Shown here in pieces: positions 1 through 9,596 of a stretch of DNA of 64,000 nt (its first letter is position 1; every line of letters begins with the position of its first letter). The stretch is taken from positions 5,818,001 through 5,882,000 of the forward strand of contig NZ_LR134352.1 in NCBI RefSeq assembly GCF_900637185.1. Reading direction: 5' to 3'. Below the pieces are notes generated by a model. That model was not told where the DNA came from. It ran no database searches and saw only the letters and a program-made list of their open reading frames with translations. Position numbers and translations under genes: made by a program. The stretch is from Nocardia asteroides (GTDB taxonomy: Bacteria; Actinomycetota; Actinomycetes; Mycobacteriales; Mycobacteriaceae).

Positions 1-420
1 CTGGGCACCGCGGGCGATCTGTGCCGCGACGGCAAGAACGGCATGTGGGTCACCGACCGCACCGCCGCCGAGGACCGGCTCCAGCACCTGAGCACCGAGA
101 ACGCCCTCACCGTCGCCTGGACCTGGCCCGACCGGCCCGGCGTCGGCGGCTGCACGGCCACCGGCGACGGTGTCGCCGTGGCCCTGTCGGAGGGCAAGGC
201 GCTGGCCGCGGTCGCCGCCGACGCCAACACCTGGGCCGTCACCACCGCGCCCACCCTGATCGCCCAGGACAAGTACGGCAAGCTGCTCGGCGCCGCGGCG
301 GGCTCCGACGGCAGCGTCTGGGTGACCACCGTCAACAAGACCGACGGCACCCCGGGCGAATTCGACGACCGCGTGGTCCGCATCCCGCCCCCGCAGGGCG
401 GAGCGGGCGGCCCCGACTAG
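1..420 (+). CDS. C-terminal part of an LppZ-like beta-propeller protein (truncated by window edge)
   Basis: The frame is open from base 1 to a TAG at 418-420 and gives about 139 residues with no start in the window, so this is a 3' fragment. The visible part has short Gly/Val/Trp-rich strands (VWVTT, TWAVTT) and two cysteines, the texture of a secreted propeller-type protein. In M. tuberculosis the lipoprotein LppZ, a sugar-dehydrogenase-like propeller, lies close to gatB, so that identity is inferred from position and not from a recognised motif. It converges on gatB across a perfect hairpin. The internal ATG at 43 is unlikely to be the start because coding sequence continues upstream of it. 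Confidence 0.5.
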   Translation: MGTAGDLCRDGKNGMWVTDRTAAEDRLQHLSTENALTVAWTWPDRPGVGGCTATGDGVAVALSEGKALAAVAADANTWAVTTAPTLIAQDKYGKLLGAAAGSDGSVWVTTVNKTDGTPGEFDDRVVRIPPPQGGAGGPD

Positions 421-425
421 GCCGA

Positions 426-465
426 CGGCAACGGCCCCACCGGATTCCGGTTGGGGCCGTTGCCG
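426..465. terminator. Bidirectional hairpin terminator
   Basis: A perfect 14-bp inverted repeat (426-439 with 452-465, sequence CGGCAACGGCCCCA) with a 12-base loop lies between two convergent genes. No long T-run follows, which is normal for high-GC actinobacteria. Confidence 0.75.
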
Positions 466-474
466 TATCAGTGC

Positions 475-1980
475 TTACGCGCAGGCGGCGAGAACGAGCT
501 CGCGGACCTTGGCGGCGTCGGCCTGGCCACGGGTGGCCTTCATGACGTCGCCGACGATCTTGCCCGCGGCCTGCACCTTGCCGGAGCGGATCTTCTCGGC
601 GATGTCGGGGTTGGCGGCGAGCGCCTTGTCCACCTCGGCCTGCAGGGCGGAGTCGTCGCTGACCATGCCCAGGCCCTTGGCCTCGACGATCGCGGCGGGC
701 TCGCCCTCACCGGCGAGGACGAAGTCGACGACCTGCTTGGCCACCTTGTTGTTCACCGTCTTGGCCTCGACCAGCGCGATCACCGCGGCCACCTGGGCGG
801 GGGTGATCGGCAGGTCGGCGAGGGCGACCTCGCGCTCCTTGGCCTTCTCGGTCAGGTAGGCGACCCACCACGAGCGGGCCTCGTTGGCGGGGGCGCCCGC
901 GTCGACGGTGGCGATGATCAGGTCCAGCGCGCCCGCGTTGACCAGGTCGCGCATGACCTCGTCGGACAGCCCCCAGTCGGCCTGGATGCGGGCCCGCACC
1001 AGCCACGGGTACTCGGGGATGGTGGCGCGCAGTTCCTCGATCCGCTCGGCCGCCGGGGCGACGGGCTCGAGGTCGGGCTCCGGGAAGTAGCGGTAGTCCT
1101 CGGCGGTCTCCTTGCGGCGACCGGCGGAGGTGGACCCGTCGGCTTCGTTGAAGTGCCGGGTCTCCTGGACGATCTCGCCGCCCTCGGTGAGCACGGCGGC
1201 CTGGCGGCGCATCTCGTAGCGCACCGCGACCTCGACGCTCTTGAGCGAGTTCACGTTCTTGGTCTCGGTGCGGGTACCGAATTCCTTCGCGCCCACCGGC
1301 ATCAGCGAAACGTTGGCGTCGCAGCGCAGCGAGCCCTGCTCCATCTTCACGTCGGAGACGTTGAGCGAGCGCAGCACCTCGCGCAGCGCGGTGACATAGG
1401 CGCGGGCCACCTCGGGCGCGCGCGCACCGGCGCCGGTGATCGGCTTGGTGACGATCTCGATCAGCGGCACGCCGGCGCGGTTGAAGTCGAGCAGCGAGTG
1501 GCTGGCGCCGTGGATCCGGCCGGTCGCGCCACCCACGTGCAGCGACTTGCCCGTGTCTTCCTCCATGTGGGCGCGCTCGATGTCGACCCGGAAGGTGGAG
1601 CCGTCGTCGAGGACCACGTCGAGGTAGCCCTCGGTGGCGATCGGCTCGTCGTACTGGCTGATCTGGTAGTTCTTCGGCTGGTCCGGGTAGAAGTAGTTCT
1701 TGCGCGCGAACCGGCCCCACGGGGTGATCGAACAGTTCAGCGCGAGGCCGATCCGGATGGCCGACTCGACGGCCTGCTCGTTGACCACCGGCAGCGAGCC
1801 GGGCAGGCCGAGGCACACCGGGCACACCTGGGTGTTGGGTTCGGCGCCGAACTCGGTGGGGCAACCGCAGAACATCTTGGTCGCCGTGGACAACTCGACG
1901 TGGACCTCCATGCCGAGCACCGGCTCGTACCGGGAGATGACATCGGCGTAGTCCATCAACTCGACCGTGGGTGCGCTCAT
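475..1980 (-). CDS. gatB: Aspartyl/glutamyl-tRNA amidotransferase subunit B
   Basis: GatB is the kinase/transamidase subunit of GatCAB, which converts mischarged Glu-tRNAGln and Asp-tRNAAsn to the amidated forms. The product is 501 residues, close to the usual 480-510. The N-terminus carries the family signature ([13 protein letters not shown]) and a zinc-knuckle-like pair of CxC and CPVC cysteines. The GatB_N catalytic cradle is followed by the helical YqeY-like tail ending about residue 495. The ATG at 1980 is chosen because GAGG lies 7 bases upstream and the protein starts like other GatB proteins. The open frame continues 176 codons further upstream, but that part is a shadow of the next gene. 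The partner genes gatA and gatC are 28 kb away, beyond an inserted block. Confidence 0.97.
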   Translation of the reverse strand: MSAPTVELMDYADVISRYEPVLGMEVHVELSTATKMFCGCPTEFGAEPNTQVCPVCLGLPGSLPVVNEQAVESAIRIGLALNCSITPWGRFARKNYFYPDQPKNYQISQYDEPIATEGYLDVVLDDGSTFRVDIERAHMEEDTGKSLHVGGATGRIHGASHSLLDFNRAGVPLIEIVTKPITGAGARAPEVARAYVTALREVLRSLNVSDVKMEQGSLRCDANVSLMPVGAKEFGTRTETKNVNSLKSVEVAVRYEMRRQAAVLTEGGEIVQETRHFNEADGSTSAGRRKETAEDYRYFPEPDLEPVAPAAERIEELRATIPEYPWLVRARIQADWGLSDEVMRDLVNAGALDLIIATVDAGAPANEARSWWVAYLTEKAKEREVALADLPITPAQVAAVIALVEAKTVNNKVAKQVVDFVLAGEGEPAAIVEAKGLGMVSDDSALQAEVDKALAANPDIAEKIRSGKVQAAGKIVGDVMKATRGQADAAKVRELVLAACA

Positions 1981-2060
1981 GCCTGCGCCTCGCTGACGCT
2001 CGGCTCCGGCATGACCGCACGGGCGGCTGCGCCCTTTGTTCGCTCGCTGCGCTCGCTCAT
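1977..2060 (-). CDS. 27-residue [11 protein letters not shown] upstream ORF overlapping the gatB start
   Basis: An ATG at 2060 opens a 27-codon frame beginning [10 protein letters not shown]. Its TGA overlaps the gatB ATG in an ATGA arrangement, so ribosomes finishing this frame could restart on gatB. The MSERSER segment is a short DNA repeat (GAGCGAGCGCAGCGAGCG) that I recall as scattered in Nocardia and Rhodococcus genomes, often just upstream of genes. It may therefore be a repeat element and not a selected peptide. No strong ribosome-binding site is visible for it. Confidence 0.35.
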   Translation of the reverse strand: MSERSERTKGAAARAVMPEPSVSEAQA

Positions 2061-2081
2061 AGCTACCCATCTTAGGAAGCT

Positions 2082-3455
2082 CTACCGGGGCGGGACGCGC
2101 TGGGTGAGCCAGTCGGTGACGTAGGTGAGCACCGCCGGGTCGATGGTGGTCTCGATGGTGGCGTATTCGCTGGGCTTGCCGGTGTCGGTGGGCTGCATCA
2201 GGTGGTTGACGCCGGGAAAGGTGTGCACGGTCGGGTCGGGGGCGCCGGCCAGGTTCGCCCGCATGGGCGGCTCGTTCTGGGTGGCGGGCACCTGCTGGTC
2301 CTTGTCGCCGAAGAAGGCGAGCACCGGGATCCGCAGTGCCTCCAGCGCGGGCTTCGGGTCGTAGGTGATGAACGAGGTCATGTACGGGGTGTTGAAGGAG
2401 TCGACGGCCTCCTGCGGCGCCCGGTCGGCCTCGGGCAGCGAGTCGTTGTGCTGCTGGGCGAAGGTCGCGGCGCCCTCGATGTCGCCCGCGCGCAGCAGGT
2501 TCGACCACTGGGTGACGTAGGCGACCTGCTCGTCGATCTTGTCCTGCGGTTCGCCCGCCGCCGCCATGATGACCTTGTTCTGTTCGATCAGCACGTCCGC
2601 GCCGATCACCGACGGACCCGCCATGAGCACCGCGAACGCGACATTGCTGTCGGGCCGGGCGGCCACCAGCGGCGCGAGGTACCCGCCCTCGCTGTGCCCG
2701 AACAGCCCGACCCGGGCCGGGTCGATCTCGGGCCGGGCGCGCAGGAAGGCCACGCCCGCGGCCGCGTCGTCGGCGAGGACGGGGTAGGTGGCCTCGTCCA
2801 GGTCGCCGCCGGTGCCGCCGACACCGCGGTCGTCGGTGCGCAGCACCGCGTAGCCGGCCCGGGTGAAGGTGTCGGCCAGCAGCTGGAAGGGGCGGTGGCC
2901 CATCAGCTCCTCGTTGCGGTCCTGCGGGCCGCTGCCGGTGATCAGCAGCATGGCCGGGAACGGGCCGGTACCTTCGGGTTCGGTGAGGGTGCCGGCGATG
3001 GTGATGTCACCGCTGCGGTAGGTGACGTCCTCGCTGCGATACGGGTACGGCGGTGTCGGGTCCTGGGGCCGGGCCACACCCTCGACGGGACCGCGGCTCA
3101 GGACCAGCGGCAGGCTCTGCCCGGACTGCACCCAGTCGCCGGTGATCCGCTCGCCGTCGAGCTTGCCGCGGAAGCCCGGGTCGCCCGGCGCGTCGGGAAT
3201 GGTGAACTCGACCCGGTCCGGTTCGGTGCGCACGTCTTCCAGCGGCGCCGCGCGCACCCCCTGCACCGGGATGTCGATGGTGGCCGAGCCGTCCTCGGCG
3301 AAGGTCACCCCCACCGCGATCGGCTGATCCGGGACCGCGATGTCGCCGTGCCACGGCCCCCGCACGGCCGAATCCGTCTCCTCGTCCGAGGAACACCCCG
3401 TCACCAGCGCGGCGACGACGAACAGAACCGAAACGATCACTCGACCGGTGCGCAT
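2082..3455 (-). CDS. Secreted alpha/beta-hydrolase lipoprotein
   Basis: A 457-residue lipoprotein. The N-terminus is a short positive stretch, a hydrophobic core and the lipobox LVTGC with Cys21, so the mature protein should be anchored to the outer face of the membrane. Residues about 30-140 form an N-terminal beta-rich domain. The C-terminal two thirds is an alpha/beta-hydrolase with nucleophile elbow GHSEGG, a likely acid in FFGDKD and a likely base in VNHL. It resembles the acyl-peptide-hydrolase/BAAT-type esterases often annotated as alpha/beta hydrolase family proteins. The substrate is unknown. It lies between pfkA and gatB in the same direction but is probably transcribed separately. 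Confidence 0.85.
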   Translation of the reverse strand: MRTGRVIVSVLFVVAALVTGCSSDEETDSAVRGPWHGDIAVPDQPIAVGVTFAEDGSATIDIPVQGVRAAPLEDVRTEPDRVEFTIPDAPGDPGFRGKLDGERITGDWVQSGQSLPLVLSRGPVEGVARPQDPTPPYPYRSEDVTYRSGDITIAGTLTEPEGTGPFPAMLLITGSGPQDRNEELMGHRPFQLLADTFTRAGYAVLRTDDRGVGGTGGDLDEATYPVLADDAAAGVAFLRARPEIDPARVGLFGHSEGGYLAPLVAARPDSNVAFAVLMAGPSVIGADVLIEQNKVIMAAAGEPQDKIDEQVAYVTQWSNLLRAGDIEGAATFAQQHNDSLPEADRAPQEAVDSFNTPYMTSFITYDPKPALEALRIPVLAFFGDKDQQVPATQNEPPMRANLAGAPDPTVHTFPGVNHLMQPTDTGKPSEYATIETTIDPAVLTYVTDWLTQRVPPR

Positions 3456-3509
3456 ACGGCAACGGTACCGACGCGCACCGCCGAAGCCGGGGACCCCGCG
3501 CGGACCGGC

Positions 3510-4544
3510 TCAGCCGAAGAAGGCCTGCGCCTCGCCGAGCCGTTCGGGCGGGACGCGCTTGAGCTGTTTGGTGGCCTCCGAGAGCGGGACGAGCCCGATG
3601 GTGGTGCCGTGCAGCGCCACCATCTGCCCGAAGTGGCCCGCGTGCACGGCCTCGGCGGCGTGCACGCCGAACCGGGTGGCCAGGATCCGGTCGTAGGGGG
3701 TGGGGCTGCCGCCGCGCTGGATGTGGCCGAGCACGGTGGTGCGGACCTCCTTGCCGATGCGGCGTTCGATCTCGGCGCCCAGCTGCTGGGCCACCCCGGT
3801 GAACCGCTCGTGGCCGAACTCGTCGATACCGCCCTCACGCAGCGCGAACCCGGAATCGGGTGCGGGATGGGCGCCTTCGGCCACCACGCAGATGAAATGC
3901 TTGTCGCCGCGCTGGAACCGGCTCTTGATCATCGCGCACACCTCGGCGACGTCGAACGGCTCCTCGGGCACCAGGGTGAGGTGGGCGCCCGCGGCGATGC
4001 CGGAGTTGAGCGCGATCCAGCCCGCGTGCCTGCCCATCACCTCCACCAGCATGACGCGCTGGTGGGATTCGGCGGTGGTGTGTAGCCGGTCGATGGCCTC
4101 GGTGGCGATCGAGAGGGCGGTGTCGTGGCCGAAGGTGACATCGGTGCAGTCGATGTCGTTGTCGATGGTCTTGGGGACGCCGACCACCGGCACCCCTTCG
4201 TCGGAGAGCCAGCTGGCGGCGGTGAGGGTGCCTTCGCCGCCGATCGGGATCAGCGCTTCGATGCCGTTGTCGTCGAGGGTCTGCTTGATCCGGCCCAGCC
4301 CCGCGCGCAGCACGTCGGGATTGGTGCGCGCGGTGCCGAGCATGGTGCCGCCCTTGGTGAGCAGCCGGTCGGTGCGGTCGTCGTTGTGGATGCGGATCTT
4401 GCGGTCTTCCAATAGGCCGCGCCAACCGTCCTCGAACCCGACGATCGCGTCGCCGTAGCGGCCGTTCGCGGTGCGGACCACCGCCCGGATCACCGCGTTC
4501 AGCCCTGGACAGTCTCCGCCTCCGGTCAAGACTCCGATGCGCAT
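3510..4544 (-). CDS. pfkA: ATP-type 6-phosphofructokinase
   Basis: Phosphorylates fructose 6-phosphate to fructose 1,6-bisphosphate in glycolysis. The 344-residue product begins [14 protein letters not shown], the nucleotide-binding loop. The catalytic segment PKTIDNDI and the sugar-phosphate segments VEVMGRHAG and LGHIQRGG are all present. The residue that separates phosphate donors is glycine (GGEGT, Gly105), matching ATP-dependent enzymes; pyrophosphate-dependent relatives carry Asp. The lysine in PKTIDND is the version found in the actinobacterial mixed group. A second ATG three codons upstream (4553) is possible. In M. tuberculosis pfkA is followed directly by gatA; here 26 kb separates them. 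Confidence 0.95.
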   Translation of the reverse strand: MRIGVLTGGGDCPGLNAVIRAVVRTANGRYGDAIVGFEDGWRGLLEDRKIRIHNDDRTDRLLTKGGTMLGTARTNPDVLRAGLGRIKQTLDDNGIEALIPIGGEGTLTAASWLSDEGVPVVGVPKTIDNDIDCTDVTFGHDTALSIATEAIDRLHTTAESHQRVMLVEVMGRHAGWIALNSGIAAGAHLTLVPEEPFDVAEVCAMIKSRFQRGDKHFICVVAEGAHPAPDSGFALREGGIDEFGHERFTGVAQQLGAEIERRIGKEVRTTVLGHIQRGGSPTPYDRILATRFGVHAAEAVHAGHFGQMVALHGTTIGLVPLSEATKQLKRVPPERLGEAQAFFG

Positions 4545-4572
4545 GGCGTTCATCTTGCCGCACCGGGGCTGA

Positions 4573-5472
4573 TCAGGCGCAGTGACCTCCGGCGAGGTCG
4601 CCCAGGTGACCGGAGAGCAGGGTCGCCAGCTTGTCGAGCATGCTCATGCCGTCGTTGAACGCGCCCGAATCCGGTTGCGCCGCCAGGGCCACCGCGATCC
4701 GGCCGGAGGGCGAATCGATGAGCCCGAACTGGCGGACCAGGTACTTCCCGGACGGATCGGGACCCCAGCCGCCCTTGAACTCGGCGCTGCCGAACGCGCC
4801 CAGACCCCAGCGGTGACTCGGGACGATCTGCTGCATGAGCCCGACGACGCGCTGGCTCTGCGGGATGCAGGGCAGGTGCGCGGCGAAGCGGACCTGGTCG
4901 GCCAGCGTCCATTCGGCCTGCCCGTAGATCGAGGCGTCGGCGCGGGTGCGCTGGCTGGGCACGGTGGTGACGGTGTCACCGCCCTCCCGCAGCACGTTCT
5001 GGACGGCCGTGGCCGCGGCACCACCCGAGCCGAGCGACTGCCACAGCGTGTCCGCGGCGCCGTTGTCGGAGGCGGTGATGGCCGCGCTCGCCGTGGTGCT
5101 GTAGGCGGCGTTGTTGCGCAGGGCCGCGATGGCCAGCGGCACCTTGATCGTGGACCAGGCCGGGCCGGAGGTCCAGGTTCCGAAGGTGACCATCTTGTCG
5201 CCGCCGACCGGCATGACCGCCAGCCCCACGGTGCCGCGGAAACCCTGCTGTAGCGCGGCGAAGTCGCCGGCCAGACTGCCGGGCACCGCGATCGAGACGT
5301 TGCCCGCTTCCCCGCCGGGATCCACGACCGCGGCGGTGGTCGTCGTCGCGGGCGGCGTCGCGGACTTCGGCTCGGCGCCACAGCCGGCGACGAGCAGCAC
5401 GACCACGCCGAGCAGCAACGCGGTGAGTGCCGCGGGGACGCGGCGCCGATCTTTCGTCATCATGTGAAGCAT
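4573..5472 (-). CDS. Penicillin-binding/class A beta-lactamase-fold lipoprotein
   Basis: A 299-residue lipoprotein with lipobox VAGC (Cys31) and a Thr/Pro-rich spacer, then a serine transpeptidase/beta-lactamase fold. The three active-site motifs are in order: S-T-I-K (Ser107, Lys110), S-D-N (135-137) and K-G-G (233-235). The Glu-x-x-x-Asn omega-loop motif needed for class A beta-lactamase deacylation is not evident. A penicillin-binding or D,D-peptidase-like role is therefore more likely than drug hydrolysis. Two cysteines (in LPCIP and at the C-terminus) probably form a disulfide. A paralogue of the same length lies at 26120-27019. A GGGGGAG sequence 13 bases upstream of the first ATG is rather distant; the ATGs at 5463 and 5460 are alternatives. 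Confidence 0.8.
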   Translation of the reverse strand: MLHMMTKDRRRVPAALTALLLGVVVLLVAGCGAEPKSATPPATTTTAAVVDPGGEAGNVSIAVPGSLAGDFAALQQGFRGTVGLAVMPVGGDKMVTFGTWTSGPAWSTIKVPLAIAALRNNAAYSTTASAAITASDNGAADTLWQSLGSGGAAATAVQNVLREGGDTVTTVPSQRTRADASIYGQAEWTLADQVRFAAHLPCIPQSQRVVGLMQQIVPSHRWGLGAFGSAEFKGGWGPDPSGKYLVRQFGLIDSPSGRIAVALAAQPDSGAFNDGMSMLDKLATLLSGHLGDLAGGHCA

Positions 5473-5570
5473 CTTCGTTTCTAAACTCCCCCCGGGCTTC
5501 GATGCCGGGGTAGCGATCCCGACACCGTACTGGGCAGTATGGCCGAACGCACAGTTCGACCGCGAAACGC

Positions 5571-6380
5571 TCAGGTCAGACGGTGTTCACCGGAATAGAT
5601 ATTCATCGTTTCGCCGCGCAGGAACCCCACCAGGGTCAGCTCCGACTCCGCCGCCAGATCGACGGCCAGCGCGCTCGGCGCCGACACCGCGGCCAGGATC
5701 GGGATGCCCGCCATCACCGCCTTCTGCGCGAGCTCGAAGGAGGCGCGACTGCTCACCACCAGGATCAGGTCGCGGCCGGGAATCCGGTTCTCCAGCACCG
5801 CCCAGCCGATCACCTTGTCGACGGCGTTGTGCCTGCCGATGTCCTCCCGCAGCGCGAGCAGAGTGCCGTCGGCGGTGAACAGGCCCGCCGCGTGCAGCCC
5901 GCCGGTGGCGTCGAAGACCTTCTGCCCGGCGCGCAGCTGCGCGGGCAGGCCCGACAGCACCTCGATCGGGACCGGCGCGGTGTCGTGCGGGATCGGATAG
6001 CGGGTGTGCGTGCGCACCTCGTCGAGCGCGGACTTGCCGCACAGCCCGCAGGCGCCGGTGGTCAGGAAGTTGCGGGTGTGCACCGGAACCGGGGTGCGCA
6101 GCCGCAGATCGAGCACGTTGTAGGTGTTGTGGCCCTCGCTGTCGGTGCCCGCGCAGTAGCGGGCGGTGACCACGTCCTCGGCCGAGCCGATGAGTCCCTC
6201 GCCGAACAGGAACCCGTGCACCAGGTCGATGTCGTTGCCGGGGGTGCGCATGGTGACGGTGAGCGACTGCCCGTCGACGCGGATCTCGAGCGGTTCCTCC
6301 ACGGCCAGGGTGTCCGGGCGCTGGATCCGGCCCGTCGGGGTCAGCCGGGTGGTCTTGCGCCGCGCGGTGACTCTGCTCAT
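5571..6380 (-). CDS. fdhD: Formate dehydrogenase accessory sulfurtransferase FdhD
   Basis: FdhD takes sulfur from a cysteine desulfurase and adds it to the bis-MGD cofactor of formate-dehydrogenase-type enzymes. The 269-residue product has the catalytic CxxC loop (Cys111, Cys114 in ACGLCGK) and the conserved segments HGFLFGEGL, FDATGGLHAA and EDIGRHNAVDK. The final part, VGFLRGETMNIYSG, is typical of the family. The likely client is the molybdoenzyme encoded divergently at 9597. The gene follows a DUF1345 membrane gene by 37 bases in the same direction. The sulfur-donor candidate iscS lies 34 kb away in the same window. Confidence 0.95.
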   Translation of the reverse strand: MSRVTARRKTTRLTPTGRIQRPDTLAVEEPLEIRVDGQSLTVTMRTPGNDIDLVHGFLFGEGLIGSAEDVVTARYCAGTDSEGHNTYNVLDLRLRTPVPVHTRNFLTTGACGLCGKSALDEVRTHTRYPIPHDTAPVPIEVLSGLPAQLRAGQKVFDATGGLHAAGLFTADGTLLALREDIGRHNAVDKVIGWAVLENRIPGRDLILVVSSRASFELAQKAVMAGIPILAAVSAPSALAVDLAAESELTLVGFLRGETMNIYSGEHRLT

Positions 6381-6417
6381 CTGGTGGTGCCCCTCGGTCG
6401 TGGTGCGGTGGCCTCGC

Positions 6418-7065
6418 TCAACCGCCGGCGATGCCGACGACCAGGTTGATCGTGGTCGCCAGGATGACCGTGCCGAAAGCGTAGGACAGCAGGCAGTGCC
6501 GCAGCGCGATGGCCCGCACCACCGGACTGGCGACGCTGGTGTCGGAGACCTGGTACGTCATCCCGAGGTTGTAGCTGAAGTAGAGGAAGTCGCGGTAGGC
6601 GGGCGGGATCTCGGAGTTGAAATCGATACCGCCCGTGGGCTTCTCGTAGTAGTGGAAGGCATAGCGCGCGGCGTACATCAGGTGCACCGCGCCCCACGAG
6701 GCGAACACCCCGGCCAGCGCGGTCGCCGCGGCGACGTGTCCCTCCGCCGATTTGCCGAGCACCAGGATCATCACGATGCCGACCAGGCCGCCCGCCGCCG
6801 AGGCGACCACCGCCAGCTCCTCGAGGAACGGCTGGAAGTCCTCCCGGTTCACGTTCGCCCTGGTCTGCTCGGCGTCCATGGGCCACAGCACCAGCCAGCC
6901 CGTGATGACGAAGAAGGTCGCCATGACCGTGATGCCGACCAGCGCGCCGAGTGCGACGTGCCCGGTCGCGCCGACGAGCATCGCCACCAGCGCACCGGCC
7001 AGGACTGATCCGACCAGGCGGCGCACCGCCGACAGCACGAACCGATTCCGCATGTCCGCCGACAC
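6418..7065 (-). CDS. DUF1345 integral membrane protein
   Basis: A 215-residue membrane protein with about five hydrophobic segments. The family-type C-terminal motif [17 protein letters not shown] precedes a final membrane helix, which identifies it as a DUF1345 protein of unknown function. It sits 37 bases upstream of fdhD and 36 bases downstream of the LysR gene on the same strand, so the three may be co-transcribed. The reported start is a GTG; an ATG four codons later (7053) is equally possible. Nothing in the sequence indicates a substrate. Confidence 0.85.
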   Translation of the reverse strand: MSADMRNRFVLSAVRRLVGSVLAGALVAMLVGATGHVALGALVGITVMATFFVITGWLVLWPMDAEQTRANVNREDFQPFLEELAVVASAAGGLVGIVMILVLGKSAEGHVAAATALAGVFASWGAVHLMYAARYAFHYYEKPTGGIDFNSEIPPAYRDFLYFSYNLGMTYQVSDTSVASPVVRAIALRHCLLSYAFGTVILATTINLVVGIAGG

Positions 7066-7101
7066 TACTCAGCGCGAGTGCCCGTTCCGCCGATTTCGCG
7101 C

Positions 7102-8025
7102 TCACTCGTCGCGCCGCATCGCCGCACGTCGCAGCGTGTCGTCGAGTCCGGCCGTGCGCGCGGTCTCGACGAGCGCCGTGGTCAGCACCGAGCCCGGTTC
7201 GACGGCCGGGGTGACCAGCACGATGCCCGCGGTGACGGCGGGGTCGTCGAGCCGCAGCACCCGCACGCCCGCGGGCGGCGGGAAGATCGACAGCCACGGC
7301 TGCGGCAGCACGCAGGCCCAGCGGCCGGTGCTCACGTGCGCGAGCAGCGCGACCACCGAGTCGGTCTCCACCCGTGGCGCCGGGACCAGGCCGCGCGGCA
7401 CCAGGGCGTCATCGATCAGGTCGCGCCCGCGCATGCCTTTGTGCAGCAGGCACATCGGCAGCTCGAGCGCCTCGGACCAGGTGATCGTCCCGGACCGGCC
7501 CGCCAGCAGGTCGGTGCCCGCGAGCAGGACCTGGCGTTCGTCGTAGAGCGGGGTGCGGGTCAGGCCCGCGGTGTCGACGCCGTCGCCGTAGACGATGCCG
7601 GCGTCGAGTTCGAACCGGCGGATCCGCTCGACGATGGTCCCGGAGCGCAGACTGGTCTCGAGCTGGATCCGCACCAGCGGATGCGCGGTGCAGAAGGGGT
7701 CGGTGAGCAGGGCGACGGTGCCGGACGCGGCCGGGATCACCCCGATCCGCAGCGCGCCGGTGAGGCCGGTCCGCAACGCGTGTACCTCGTGCGCGAGCGA
7801 GTCACGGTCGGCCAGAATCCGCCTGGCCCACAACACGAGCCGCTCCCCCTCCGGGGTGAGTCCCTCGAAGGTTCGCCCGCGCTGGACCAGCGGCACTCCC
7901 AGTTCCCGTTCGAGTTTGCGTATCGCCTCGGACAGGGCCGGCTGGGAGACGTAACAGGCCGCGGCCGCGCGGGCGAAGTGCCGTTCGCGGGCGAGGGCGA
8001 CGAAGTACTCGAGTTGACGGAACAC
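7102..8025 (-). CDS. LysR-family transcriptional regulator
   Basis: A 307-residue LTTR. The N-terminal winged helix (residues 1-60) contains FVALARERHFARAAAACYVSQPALSEAIRKLE in two adjoining parts, the standard LysR helix-turn-helix. The C-terminal effector-binding domain spans about 90-295. It lies inside the formate-dehydrogenase module between the FUSC/small-domain gene and DUF1345-fdhD. It is therefore the best candidate to control the divergent molybdoenzyme gene or this minus-strand group. The ligand is not predictable from sequence. Confidence 0.9.
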   Translation of the reverse strand: MFRQLEYFVALARERHFARAAAACYVSQPALSEAIRKLERELGVPLVQRGRTFEGLTPEGERLVLWARRILADRDSLAHEVHALRTGLTGALRIGVIPAASGTVALLTDPFCTAHPLVRIQLETSLRSGTIVERIRRFELDAGIVYGDGVDTAGLTRTPLYDERQVLLAGTDLLAGRSGTITWSEALELPMCLLHKGMRGRDLIDDALVPRGLVPAPRVETDSVVALLAHVSTGRWACVLPQPWLSIFPPPAGVRVLRLDDPAVTAGIVLVTPAVEPGSVLTTALVETARTAGLDDTLRRAAMRRDE

Positions 8026-8030
8026 CCAGC

Positions 8031-8201
8031 TCAGTCGTCCTCGGCGTCGGCTGCCTTGTTGCGGGCCCTGGCGATCTCGAGCGCCCGTTCGGCGGTGGCC
8101 TGGTCCGGGTAGGGACCCATCCGGTCGCCGTACCAGCAGGTCTTGCCCTGTTCGGCCTTATGGTGCTTGATGCAGTAGTACCACTGGTTGTCGTCAGCCA
8201 T
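8031..8201 (-). CDS. Possible independent start of the small WYYC/GPYP domain protein
   Basis: An ATG at 8201 inside the FUSC frame gives a 56-residue soluble protein with two cysteines, aromatic QWYYCIKHH and DRMGPYPDQATAERALE. Free-standing proteins of this size and pattern occur in many actinobacteria (an inference from memory). It may therefore be expressed alone as well as fused. The sequence upstream of the ATG has only a weak purine tract (GGCGAC), so the evidence for an internal start is modest. It ends five bases before the LysR gene. Confidence 0.4.
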   Translation of the reverse strand: MADDNQWYYCIKHHKAEQGKTCWYGDRMGPYPDQATAERALEIARARNKAADAEDD

Positions 8202-9260
8202 GTCGCCAGTATGCATCGGTTCGCATACCTGCGCCGCGAAGCCGGCGGCGGGTTCGCGGATCAGTAGCGCGACAGCGATTCCCACCGCGGCGCCGATCAC
8301 GGTGTCGACCGCGCGGTCGGTGAGCAGGGTGCGCGGATCGGCCGGATCGGCCAATTCGGTCATCGCCATGATCAGCGGGGTGAAGAAGCCGAGCGCGACG
8401 GCGTAGTGGCGGGCCATGAACAGCTCGGTCGGATACAGCAGCGCGATGATCGCCAGGGCCAGCACGGTCGGGCTCGGTCCGGGCAGCAACAGCGGGGCGG
8501 TGACGATCAGGCCGAGGAAGGTGCCGAGGACCCGGTGCACGCCGCGGCTGATCCGGCCGCGCGCGTCGGCCGCGGCCAGCGGCACCGCCGCGCCCGCCAT
8601 CGCCCAGTTCGCGTGACCGACACCGAGCAGCAGCCCGATGCCACCCGCCAGCGAGATCGCCAGCGCGTAGCGGCCCGCCTGCACCGTCGACACCCGGCCG
8701 ACGCGGTGCGGCGGGATCGGCAGGCGCGGCGCGCACGCCCGGTCGCGACGCTCGCGCCGGGTGGAGTCCAGGTAGCCGACCAGCACGCACAGCGCCGCGG
8801 TGAGCGCGCAGACCAGCCAGGCCGCACCGGGATCGGGTACCCGCCCCGCCACCATCGCGACGGCGCCGAAGGCGAAGATGCCGAAGAACGGGCCCTCCGG
8901 CCGCAGCCCGAGGCGGTCGGTCACCGGCGAGGCGACCGCGGCGTACGCCGCCACCGACCCGACCAGCACCGCGGGCGGGGCGTGCAGCCGGGCGAGCAGG
9001 ATGCCCGCGCCGACCCCGCCGATCAACAGGATCGCGGCTTCGCTCTGGTGGATCAGCCGTTGCCGGCTCGACTCGGCGAAGCCGTACATCCCCGTGAAGG
9101 ACCCGAACACCGCGTAGATCAGCAGGTCCGTGCGGCCGGCGGCGATGAGCAGCAGCCCGGGTACCGCCAGTCCGGCGAACACCCTGGCGGCGGGCAGATG
9201 GTCGATCTCGGTGGTCAGCCGCCGGATCGACGGGCGCTCCAGGGTCGACATACCGCGCAA
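8031..9260 (-). CDS. FUSC-type membrane protein fused in frame to a small C-terminal domain
   Basis: About 409 residues. Residues 1-350 form two blocks of hydrophobic helices around a basic cytosolic linker (DSTRRERRDRA), the layout of FUSC/aromatic-acid-exporter-like proteins. The last 56 residues (from 8201) match a separate small actinobacterial protein type with the pattern QWYYCIKHHKAEQGKTC ... DRMGPYP ... A-A-L-E-A. No stop codon separates the two parts, so ribosomes from the membrane gene must read into the small domain unless the small domain is translated from its own ATG. The TTG start at 9260 is preferred because GGAGGA lies 8 bases upstream; the ATG at 9251 and the upstream ATG at 9314 are alternatives. 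Confidence 0.7.
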   Translation of the reverse strand: MRGMSTLERPSIRRLTTEIDHLPAARVFAGLAVPGLLLIAAGRTDLLIYAVFGSFTGMYGFAESSRQRLIHQSEAAILLIGGVGAGILLARLHAPPAVLVGSVAAYAAVASPVTDRLGLRPEGPFFGIFAFGAVAMVAGRVPDPGAAWLVCALTAALCVLVGYLDSTRRERRDRACAPRLPIPPHRVGRVSTVQAGRYALAISLAGGIGLLLGVGHANWAMAGAAVPLAAADARGRISRGVHRVLGTFLGLIVTAPLLLPGPSPTVLALAIIALLYPTELFMARHYAVALGFFTPLIMAMTELADPADPRTLLTDRAVDTVIGAAVGIAVALLIREPAAGFAAQVCEPMHTGDMADDNQWYYCIKHHKAEQGKTCWYGDRMGPYPDQATAERALEIARARNKAADAEDD

Positions 9261-9596
9261 CAGGGTTTTCCTCCGACGTCTCGCGCCCGGGAACATCACC
9301 GGGCCGGGAGTCATCGTTCCCGGCCGCCCACGCGCGGGTCAAACCGCCCGAATGCGGGTCAGCGCCGGTTTTCGGCCCGCCACCGGCGGTGATAACCGCG
9401 GCCTGTCGACGGTGCGGAAGTTCGTCTTGGACGCCGCGGCGCCACCAGGCGGACACTCGGACGCGCGGGCCGGCACCCGCGACACGCGCGTTGTCGGCGG
9501 GCCGCGACCCGTCCTACGCCCGTCCGTGACCTCGGCGGTAGAGAATCCCAAGCGGGCACCGACAGGCTTCGTACTTCTCGGCGAAGGGAACATGGC
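9261..9596. promoter_or_regulatory. Divergent intergenic region between FUSC and the molybdoenzyme gene
   Basis: These 336 bases hold the promoters for the two divergent genes. I see no convincing ORF and no clear -35/-10 pair. A GAAGGG-type ribosome-binding site lies just before the ATG at 9597. A LysR site would be expected here, but I cannot mark one with confidence. Confidence 0.4.

Noticed and set aside
1981..2508. Long N-terminal extension of the gatB frame to 2508
   Set aside because: It runs through the upstream hydrolase gene, is Arg/Ala-rich without family similarity, and GatB proteins start at the ATG at 1980.
450..4085. Large plus-strand open frames opposite gatB, the hydrolase and pfkA
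   Set aside because: They are high-GC shadow frames with low-complexity Gly/Val/Arg translations, no domains and no start signals; the minus-strand genes are clear.
3510..4544. Pyrophosphate-dependent phosphofructokinase
   Set aside because: The donor-determining residue is Gly (GGEGT) and not Asp, which favours ATP.
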